In this document: in pieces, positions 44,570-53,900 of the stretch
Position numbering within the stretch: the stretch's first letter is position 1
Layout: every line of letters starts with the position of its first letter
NCBI GenBank assembly: GCA_963210315.1
Contig: OY723237.1
Span: 248,001 to 312,000, forward strand
Reading direction: 5' to 3'
Source: Rhynchopus euleeides
Lineage: Eukaryota; Euglenozoa; Diplonemea; Diplonemida; Diplonemidae
DNA length: 64,000 nucleotides
Program-made: the position numbers and the translations under genes
The notes under the pieces: model-generated
What the model was told of the DNA's origin: nothing
The model's input: only the letters and a program-made list of their open reading frames with translations
Database searches by the model: none

Positions 44570-45235
44570 TCAGGGATCCGTGCCACTGCACTCAGGGTGA
44601 ACAGAAGACACAGCATGCAACTGCGCACAGAGACAGAAGTGTGGTTCATATTTGTCAAGAGTTGCTCCCGCAGGGGCTGAGTGCAACACCAATGCCCGTG
44701 TCGTCAACACTACTTGTCGAAAGTGCCGCTCGTCCTCGGTCAGGGCGAGGCCGGCCACAGCTTGGGTGTGATCGTGCAGGGTGTGTGCATGCGAGAGGGT
44801 GCTGATGTCCCACACACGGATGATCTCGTTTATTGACCCGCTGAAATCCTCCGTGCGCGTCACAGCAATGCTGAGAACAGTCTTGCTGTGACCCTCCAGC
44901 ACTGTGGCGCTCGGTGTGCCCTCCAAGTCCCACACACGCAGTTCGCCCTTGTAGTCTCCGGATACCAAACACCCGCAGTGTGTCCACGCCGCCCTACACA
45001 CCTTGGTGTTGTTGTGGTCCAGCGTGCACACCTGCTTCCACGTTGCTGTCAGCCACACGCAGACGCCGTCAGAAGAGCACGTCGCCAACCACACCCCACA
45101 GACAGAGAACGCAGGCAGCGTAATCAATATCACTGTTGCCGTGTGTAGATCCGCCAACACAGCAGCGGTGCTCGTGTCGAACACAGTTACGTGTCCGTTG
45201 TGGCCACACACTGCACACAGCTCGATGTGCGAATG
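44570..45235 (-). pseudogene. WD40-repeat gene remnant
   Basis: The minus strand reads AVCGHNGHVTVFDTSTAAVL, then LATCSSDGVCVWLTATWKQV, CLVSGDYKGELRVWDLEG, SATVLEGHSKTVLSIAVTRT, EIIRVWDISTLSHAHTLHDH and TQAVAGLALTEDE. That is about four WD40 blades with GH and WD-like dipeptides. Upstream an in-frame stop precedes SHSHIELCAV without a usable ATG or acceptor. Downstream the frame shifts near 44710 (SSVDDTGIGVALSPCG continues in another frame). A full propeller usually has seven blades, so this is truncated at both ends. It lies between two ankyrin genes and could once have belonged to an ankyrin-WD40 protein. Confidence 0.6.
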
Positions 45236-45760
45236 GGATTAGCTGCAGTTCTGCACACGTTGTCAAGTATGTGGTACGGGAAGGGGGGTCCTGCTGAGAC
45301 GCACACCTCGACCTGTGTCATGAGGCGAGTGTCTGTGCAGTGCGGCATTTCCTCGTGCCGCTTTGACAGAATCAGACCTCCAAGAATCGGGCTGAGCGTT
45401 CCATTTACTCCTATAGCGCACGAGGTTCCAAGAGTGTGGGAGTGTGGGACAGCACACACGGCACAGGGTGGCGGACTCACGACACCTGCCACACGAGTTC
45501 ACCCCGCCACACAACCACTGACACAGCCTGCTGCGGGATGGTTGGAAACAGTGCAAGTGGGCTCACACGCATGAAGACAGGTGGAACCGAAAGCACGATG
45601 GCACACAATACGACAGCCTCTACCCCCTGAGGCTGTGGGTTGGTGGAAACAGGGAAAGTGAGCTCACATGTATGAGGCCAAGCAGGTCTACCCAATGGAT
45701 GATGAGACACACACCACATAGGCAAGGGGCGGATGCATACCATTGTCCATCACGTTCACG

Positions 45761-46796
45761 TTTTTAAGCACACTCGTGTGAGCGGAAAGCGTCCCACCAC
45801 AGCTGCAACCAAACGTGCTCTATACACTAACCCCACCCTTCCTCAGGCTCAGGGTGTGATCAGTTCAGGGTTTTGTGTGTAGAAGCGTCAACGCAACAAA
45901 CTATCAAGCAGGCGAGAGGATCAAGAGGGGGGCAAGAGTGACAGAAGCGGACAGAGTACGCCGAGCCGTGTGTTTTTTGAAGTCAGAGAGGGACAGAAAC
46001 TACGGGGCCGCTGAGGGACGCCGAGCTGCGTGAGGAAGAATCAGTGGGGTGCAGAGACTCAGAGAGGGACAGAAACTAGTGCGGGCTACCGCGAAACGCC
46101 GAGCTGCGTCAGAGAGGGACAGAAACTACGGGGCCGAGGGACGCCGAGCTGCGTGAGGGAGAATCAGTGGGGTGCAGAGCATCAGAGAGGGACAGAAACT
46201 AGCGCGGGCCACCGCGCCGAGCTGCGCCAGAGAAGGACAGAAACTGCGGGGCCGCTGAGGGACGCCGAACCACGAGTGGGGTGCAGAGGGCCAGAGAGGG
46301 ACGTGTAGAAGCGTCAACGCAACAAAACTATCTGTGCCCCCGCTGGATCGTAAAGTGACAGCAAAACGAGACAACAAACCAATTACTGCCGAAAGTTGTT
46401 TTGTTGGAACGCAGACCCCACTCTTTGTGTACACCACTCCCCGGTCTGATGAAGTGGTGTGAGTGGGGACGCACGATCCAGCTAAAGGCACAGAAAGTTT
46501 CCCCAGTTGGCTACGCCGAACTAACAAAACAAAAATACTACTGGCACACTTCAGGAATCTGTCACTTGCTTGCATTGCACGCATCCACCCCTGTGTGCGT
46601 CGCCTCGGCTCACCTGCCTGAAGTACAGAAAGATGGAATGATGGCAGAGCAAAGAAGATAGAGAAGAACAATGAGGAGCGTCGCTGCGCACCGAATCCTT
46701 CCATGTGTCTGTCGCATTTCCTCTGACACACAGGTGTGTCTGGTACAAAGGAAATTCATCAGAGCGGTTGTAGCTGTGAAGTGATAGGGCGCTTTT
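45761..46796. mobile_element. 1.04-kb fold-back repeat inserted in an ankyrin exon
   Basis: The ends match the fold-back block at 5876-6068 (inverted): TTTTTAAGCACACTCGTGTG on the left, GTGATAGGGCGCTTTT on the right. The middle is expanded by about 0.85 kb, bounded by two copies of TAGAAGCGTCAACGCAACAA (45880 and 46306). It interrupts an ankyrin exon, with about 20 bp of the exon missing. It also carries the TTTCTGTACTTCAGGCAG motif at 46614-46631 (minus). Confidence 0.6.
45985..46302. repeat. Short tandem repeat of CAGAGAGGGACAGAAACT
   Basis: Six copies of this 18-mer (one as CAGAGAAGGACAGAAACT) alternate with GCCGAGCTGCGT and AATCAGTGGGGTGCAGAG, giving a compound unit of about 115 bp inside the 45761-46796 insert. 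Confidence 0.7.
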
Positions 46797-47939
46797 CACC
46801 ATCGGTCCAATCATCACAGCATGCTTACTTGTGTTGGTGGCAGCGAGATGCAGAGGGTTATCGCCTGCGAAAGAGTGTAGATCCTCGATCATGATACTTC
46901 GCTTTTCCACGGCATGCTCGCTTGTGTTGATCGCGGCGTAATGCAGAGGTGTCCGTCCTGTGAAAGAGTGAGGGAGTGTGGGACAGCACACACGGCACAG
47001 GGTGGCGGACTCACGACACCTGCCTCACGAGTTCACCCCACCGCCACACACAGCCACTAGGAAAGGATGAGGCTGAGGGATGGTGGGAAACAGGAAGCAG
47101 GAAGCAAGGATGGTGGGAAAGAGTGCAAGTGTGTACACACATGGCAGGTGCACCGAAAGCATGATGCAGTGTCCATCACCTCAGCATGTAGTAGGTGCTT
47201 ACCCTCGATATCCTTCATATTCACATCTGCACCCTGAGCGAGCAGGAGATCTACCATCTTCACAGCATGCTTTCTTGTGGTGCCTGGGTGGACAACCATA
47301 TGCAGAGGTGTCTCACCTGTGAAAGAGTGAGGGAGTGTGGGACAGCACACACGGCACAGGGTGGCGGACTCACGACACCTGCCTCACGAGTTCACCCCAC
47401 CGCCACACACAACCACTGACACAGTCTGCGGGAAGGTGGAAACAGTGCGCACATGCATGAGTGGAAGGCCGTCCGGATAGCTCTTCGTCCAACGCTATTC
47501 GAGGTCTGAGGCTCGGACACCCAAGAACATTGGTCTGGCTGACGCCCGAAAAAAGGCCAAATTTGGGTACTTCTTGGGTACTTTTTGGGTAACCGAAAAA
47601 GTGGGTTTTCGCCATACCAAACATACGACCAGCATGTTCGTCCTTGGCAGTCACATCAGTACCGGATGCCAAGAGCTGCCGAAGGCCCACGTCACACAGA
47701 GAAATGATTTGATCGAACGGCGACATTCCTTGCGTCAGGTATGTTCCCACCAGTCTGAACGGCTGTGTCACCACACCTACACCCCGAAGACCCACTATCT
47801 GCCTTGTGGTGTGACGGTGTTGCTTGCATATCCACGACTTCAGGCATATCAGAATCACGCGTGTTTGCAGACAATATCAACAGTAGACTTTGACGGACAA
47901 CAGGTAAGGTGGTGATCCACACGCCAAATCTGTGTCATT

Positions 47940-48330
47940 TTTGAAAAAAGCCTGAACGGCACTTTCTTGCGCGTGACGCGGACAGCCAGAAGGGCACGGG
48001 GGTGACGGGTGAAGGTGAGCCTGAAGAAGCCGTTTCTTCGAGAAGAGGAACAAGACCCCGAACTTCGATCTGGGTTTCGACGAGCTCGAGAAGCAGATCA
48101 AGACTATGAAGACCGGGGAGATGAGGACTCACCTCATCAAGCACCACAGCGAGTTCTCGGTCACGAAGATGAAGTGAGCCTGACGGCACGGAGGTGACGG
48201 GTGAGGTGAGCCTGAAGGGCACTTTCTAGCGAGTGACGCGGGGGTGACGGGTGAAGGTGAACCTGAAGGGCACGCTCTCGCGGCGTGACGCGGACAGCCA
48301 GAAGGGCACGGAGGTGACAGGTGGGGTGGA
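47940..48330 (+). pseudogene. Coding remnant with repeated KVSLKGTF-like segments
   Basis: 48042-48176 reads FFEKRNKTPNFDLGFDELEK, then QIKTMKTGEMRTHLIKHHSE, then FSVTKMK and a stop, which looks like real protein sequence of unknown family. Around it three or four partial copies of a segment encoding VKVNLKGTLSRRDADSQKGT occur (47949-48030, 48178-48235, 48245-48310), mostly out of frame. This suggests a repeat-rich gene fragment that was duplicated and decayed. Confidence 0.35.
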
Positions 48331-48785
48331 AGCGTCCAATGCAACTCTCACAGTACAGAGGCCAGAAGGATCCCGTAGTATTTGCCGAACCCCTAAGAAC
48401 CCACAAGCAACATCAATTTTCACCGCCCCCCCCCCCCCCTAGGCAGAGACCCTGATAAGAATCCGACCCCCTGACCCCACCCGACCCCCGACCCCCGACC
48501 CCCTCTTATAAAAGACCCCCCCCAGTGTTGTTAGAAACCGAGTTTTAAACATTTTAAACGTTTTAGGAGGATCCTTGAAATCGGTAGTGGACAGTAGCGG
48601 ACAGGGCGGACATTTCCTTGTGGAAAAAGTGCCCGAAAAAAAAATTCGAAAAGGTCCCCCTTACAGAATTAGCCTTTTTTCAAAAAATCGGAAAATTTCG
48701 GACCGCAATTTGTACCCAAGAAAGTGCCGAATTTTCGGACTTGGTCCGATTTGAACGATTTCCGTGCCTCTTGCAACCCCCATGA
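48331..48785. other. No gene; C-rich tracts and TTCGAAAAGGTCCCCC motif
   Basis: A C run at 48426-48439 and repeated CCCGACCCC. 48640-48662 (AAAATTCGAAAAGGTCCCCC) is a dispersed motif also at 26034, 26262, 50508-50530 and 59340-59365. Confidence 0.5.
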
Positions 48786-49971
48786 GGGGGGGGGGGGGGG
48801 GGGGGGGGGGGGGTCAAATGCCACCCTTTTACGTGGACAAACACGATTTTTCAAAAAACCGGCGCAGAGGCCCCAAAGCCCCCGTAAACCCTTCAAACCC
48901 CCCCAGATCGGTCCGGAAACCCATCGAACCCCACTTTTCCACCATTCCGGGCACCTCAGGTGCCCGAATTGGGGTACCTAAATTTTGTGCCACCGTTTGG
49001 TACCGGACAGTGCCACTGTGTGGGAGGTTGGAAAAGAAAATGCCCCAACACACCACATCTGAGGGTTGCAATGCATGTTGCTTGCCAACCACGTCATCCG
49101 GTGGGTGTCAGGCGCTATGTAGGTGGCATTAGCCAGGTCTTCGATGAGTTCTGGCTTGTATATGTACCTCCCTGCCACCATGCACCGGGAGGCTGCTTGT
49201 AGGTACGGAACAAGTCCAGATGGTCGTGTGATTCCTGTGCAGCAGTGCTCCACAACCGGGATGTGTTGACAACGACTGTTGCAACACGAGCTGTACATTC
49301 CGGGAACACACGAAGTGCGCTGTCGTGGTACCCATTGTGCCAGAATTGGTAGTTGCTGCGGTCTACTTTGCCTGGCCCAAGAGCACTGGTACTGAACGGT
49401 GCAATATGCGTGGCGAGGTGAATGCAACGGAAGGGCGCAAAGTCAATACAGCTCTCGGATGGCGGGTGGTGGTGCCACTAGTGTGTGACGTTCACTCGAG
49501 GATACAACGCATCACAATGAATCAGCAACCGTGGACCGAGTACAATACGCTCTCTGTGGCTGGTGTGGGGGACAAAGGCAGTGCCTGTGCCGCAGGCAGG
49601 GAGGTACATATACAAGCCAGAACACATCGAAGACCTGGCTCATGCCACCTACATAGCGCCTGACACCCACCGGATGACGTGGTTGGCAAGCAACATGCAT
49701 TGCAACCCTCAGATGTGGTGTGTTGGGGCATTTTCTTTTCCAACCTCCCACACAGTGGCACTGTCCGGTACCAAACGGTGGCACAAAATTTAGGTACCCC
49801 AATTCGGGCACCTGAGGTGCCCGGAATGGTGGAAAAGTGGGGTTCGATGGGTTTCCGGACCGATCTGGGGGGGTTTGGAGGGTTTACGGGGGCTTTGGGG
49901 CCTCTGCGCCGGTTTTTTGAAAAATCGTGTTTGTCACCCCCATTTGACCCCCCCTAGGGGGGGGGGGGGGG
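48786..49971. repeat. 1.2-kb long inverted repeat with a 28-G run
   Basis: Arms of about 370 bp (48810-49176 and 49595-49965) are near-complementary and separated by a 418-bp spacer. The left arm is preceded by 28 consecutive G (48786-48813) and the right arm is followed by a 17-G run after CCCCCCTA. In both arms the same frame is open (HRMTWLASNMHCNPQMWCVG), with a few amino-acid differences. Transcripts through it would fold into a long hairpin. It could be a fold-back transposon or an inverted duplication. Confidence 0.8.
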
Positions 49972-50902
49972 GCTGCTGTTTCGGGTTCTTCCGGTGGTAC
50001 ATGCTGGGGTGTCAGGACAGGGAATCCTGCTCGCTGTACCCGGTGATCCCTGACGCAGCCAGGAAGTGGAGAGCCTTGGAACCCTGGTTGAGGCCTGTAA
50101 CACCCGGCCTTCCTGCCACTTGTGGCATTGTGGAGTGGAGGTGGTTATGGAGAAGGTTCTCTCTCCGTCCGGTCGAGCACAACCGTCCTCTCCAGCCAGG
50201 GGTCATCTACTTTCCAAACAAGGGCCAGGAACATGCTCAAACAAACCAATTGATCAGAAAATCTGGCTTGCCGTGGAATCATTGAGCAAAATTTGGGGAG
50301 TGGTTTGCCCCCTTGCTGCATATGACCTGTCCATTTTTGACGATTTTTGGGCAGAATTTGGTGCGTGGGACCTTTCGATTTTCATGAATTTTTCGGAATT
50401 TCGTGGGGACCGGTACCCCATTTGAGGGCCAAAAATCTCATTTCCGAGGCCTGGGAATGGTCGCAGTGGCCTCAGATGTCCAAAAACGTTCAATTGACCT
50501 CTCCTCGAAAAAAAATTCGAAAGGTCCCCCCTACTGGCACCCCGGATTAGGACATGTCTCTGGGGGTGTCCGGGGGCATTTTTGGCCCATTTTTGGCTGG
50601 GGAAAATGGGCCATTTTTCACGATTTTTTCGGTTTTTTGTCCGGACCGGCACCGCATTTGAGGGGCCAAAATCTGATTTCCGAGGCCCGGGAATGGTCGC
50701 AGTGGGGGTCTTCGCTCCATCCGCCAAAAAAAACCAAAAAAAACCGGAAAAAACCGGAAAAAACCGGAAAAAACCCGTGAAAAAGTCGGGAAAAAAGAGT
50801 GTGGGGAGTTGGGTCCAGTTTAGCAAAGTGAGCTTATTTTTCGAAAATTGAAAAATTGGGGACACCAAAAGTCCCCAGAAAAATCTTCGACTTGGCCCGC
50901 AG
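49972..50902. other. No gene; family R fragment left of the hAT
   Basis: 50340-50790 is rich in diverged direct repeats (GGGCCAAAAATCTxATTTCC then GAGGCCxGGGAATGGTCGCA, twice) and AAAACCGGAAAA runs. 50799-50902 is family R (AGAGTGTGGGGAGTTGGG), as at 7110, and is cut by the hAT insertion. Confidence 0.6.
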
Positions 50903-53900
50903 CAGGGCTGTTCCTAACTGGGGGGCTGGTTCCCCACTTTCAGGATTCTGAACTTTTTTTCTAAGAACTTTTGTACGGGGAAAAAAAGTTTTTTTCTAAG
51001 AATTTTGTAAGGGAAATTTTTTTTTCTAAGGGTTTTTCGCAGAGGAAATTTTTTTTTCTAAGATTTTCCCAGTCGACAGGGCGCACACAAGGATGGAAGG
51101 GAAGTCTCTCCCCCGTACAGTTCGCCTTGCTGGCCAACTGGAGACTCCGCAGGATGACCCCGCCCACCTCCTCTTGCCTCGGTTTGCGTGTTGCTGGTGT
51201 GTTGCCTGTGTATTGCTGTTGTATTGCACTCCTGAGGACCTCCCTATTTATTCCCACTCGACTACCCTTCGACAGGACCCTGACCTCACACTCACCCAAC
51301 CTCACGTACTCCGCGAATATGGTGCGCACCACTGCAAAAATCTCCGGGAGCTTTTGGGCTTTCAGGCCTGAAGGGGCCAGTAGGGGGGTGGCGTCGGGGA
51401 GTGGCAGCTTTGTAACTATCCTCCAGCTGCTGGCATGTACAGTACTGCGGGAGTGCCAAGGTGTATTGAGCAACCTCCTCCAGTCCCTGCGGAGCACAAC
51501 CCCCGATGAGAACGAGCCCCAGATGATCACCTCGCAGGACCCGCAGCGACCCAACCCTGACGTCAGTCTCTCCGCCCTCGGACACAAACACCCGCACCTG
51601 AAGCACCTCTGCACCACCAAAAGCGCCACCGTCTACAGCTGCCCATCTTGTGGTGAGTTCCGCACAGCTATTACAGACAGCATGGTTGTGATGTTGGGCG
51701 TCGTGAAGGACGAGGTGCAGCGCGTTGCTTCTCAATTTATGGAGAAGCAAGGTCCGTGCACATGTGGTGCTGTCCGGGCTGCGCAGTTCTGCGTCGAGAA
51801 GGCCCCGCACCTCCTGTTCCTCTCGACGCAGCGGTTTTCTGCATCCGGCGAGAAGCAGAAGCACCTGACGGAGCTTGCGGAAACCGTCAACGTCAAGGAA
51901 TTAAGAGACCTCTCCGCCCTTCGTGAGCTTGGCGTTGACGGCAACGGGGTGGTGCAGGTGGGCACGGTGCAGCCGGTGAATCACCGGTACCGGTTTGTCG
52001 GTGCATCGTGCACAAAGTCCGGGCTGACCCTCGCGAAGGGGATCGCCTGGGAGACGCTGTGCGCTCGTGGCCCCGCCACCACTCTGAAGTGGAAGTCGAT
52101 CACGACTGATCGTGTGACGGATTGCTCTGTGGCGCCGTTCAATCGTGCGAACGCGAAGCCAGCACTCGTGCTGTACGCACGTGAGGCATCGGACGGTGAC
52201 GGGCACGACGTCGATGCTTCGCATGATGCGCCGCCGCCTCCTCCTCCGGATCCCCTGGCCGCCTCTCCTGCAGCTACCACCGCCGCCCCTGTCGCCCCTG
52301 CACCCCACGCCGCCTTCTACACCGGGGAAGGGGCGTGCCACGTCGCCGCGTTCGACAGCGCCGGGCGACTGTCCCCATGGCTGACCGCCATGAAGCTCGC
52401 CCAATCAACCGGAGGCGTCAACATTGGGCTTGTACCAGGGTGGGTTCAACGGGATCTATACAGTTCTGGACACTACTGCCTCCGAGTGCTTGACTGCCTA
52501 GCAAGGTCAATTCCCATTACGGAGCCGACGCGTACCAGTGCTGCGGCGCTTCTGGAGGGCGTTGACTCCCCCGAAGCGGAGGCCCTCACGGTGAAGCTCA
52601 GGCGTCCGCGATTGATGGATACGAGATTCCTCGTGGACGAAGAGTTGGACACCAACACCGCGTCAGTGGCCCTGCAGACTTTCCGCACATCCCGCGGTTT
52701 AAATGTTCACTTTTCTATCGTCGACACCACACAGCCTCGCACCTTCGGCTTGCTTCTTCCGTCGTTGATGGCCCAGTACCCCTTGCGGCTTGTCTTCGAC
52801 ACAGCAAAGGCGCACTTCCTTCTTTTGATGGCAGCAAACAAGAAGTACGTGCCAGAGGGCTCAATGGTGAACGGTCTCCTTCGGATTCAGCAGCGGCAGG
52901 CACAGCTCGCCATACAGGAGAAGCAGCAGCGGAAGATCCACGCTGCAGCCTCCGGTGTGGTGCGTCTCCCTGATGGGAGGTGGAGGTGCACCACGTGTGC
53001 ACCGTTCTTGGTGCAGCTGGAGGGGGAGTTCTCGGAGCAACCCCACTTGCTCCGGTATGCACGCGGCGAAGCGTCTATGTCTGCCACGACAGTTGGGCGC
53101 CAGCAAAGCAATATCCGCCGCCACATGGGTGGTGCGGCGCACAAGAGAGCAGTGCAGTTGTCCACGCCTGGGAGTGAAAACACCAATGTGACAGCTACAG
53201 ATATCCCCAAGCAGACGCTGTGCGCGAAGGTGAAGGTGACCAGCGAGCAGTACACAAGTCTGGTCAACCTGGTGTACAACGTGGCAACGGCGACGCAACG
53301 GGCGGAGGGGCTGAGCAGTGTGGGTGCGAGGTTGCAGGACGACAAGCGGAAGGGGCTGCATGTCCTGGACACCCACTACTCTCGAAAAGTCGCGAAGGAG
53401 TTCCAGACGATACTCTGGGAGGTGCTCCTGAGGGGAGTGGTGGGTGCGGTGCGTGCGTGTCGGGCGGCAACCCTGAAGGTGGACGGTACCACGTTCGCCC
53501 GCATCGACTTGATGATCGTCATCGTTTCGGGGATCAGCAGGACGGATTGTGCTATGAAAGATTGGTGTGTGGGCACAGTCGACTTGAAGAAAGCTGACGC
53601 AGAGTCGCAGAAGGACGAGCTGGTCAAGTTGTTCGACAGCCTCCAGCTGTCGCAGTGGGCGCGGCGTTCGCTGAAGGGATTCGCGGCAGACGGGGCATCA
53701 ACGATGAAGAGTCTCAGGGGGAAGCTCGAGATCGCGTGGGGATGCACTCTCATCGATGTGCATGATGCTGCCCACATGCACCAGCTGTCCGTCGGCCTCA
53801 TCAAGAAGACACGAAAGGTTGTTGAACATAGCCGCCTCCTCCGACACTGGTTTGCCTTCTTCAGATCAACCGCCAGGCAGAAGTCTCTGCAGATCATTTC

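Larger units (their letters stand above)
45741..47726 (-). pseudogene. Disrupted ankyrin-repeat paralogue
   Basis: Exon 1 from ATG 47726 (MSPFDQIISLCDVGLRQLLA, then SGTDVTAKDEHAG) is a clear paralogue of exon 1 of the 44076 gene. Exon 2 at 47316-47203 (ETPLHMVVHPGTTRKHAVKM) is intact with CACAG acceptor and GTAAG donor. The first half of another repeat lies at 46957-46907. A further repeat starts at 46864 (DNPLHLAATNTSKHAV) and is cut at about 46797 by a 1.04-kb insertion; its end (VNVMDNG plus donor) resumes at 45760-45741. A dispersed repeat (47558-47622) has replaced the start of intron 1. No downstream kinase or PARP exon is visible for this copy. Confidence 0.7.

Noticed and set aside
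49563..49793. Protein gene in the right arm of the long inverted repeat
   Set aside because: The same frame is open in both arms, but it has no upstream exon, no family match, and runs to the repeat end without features of a gene.
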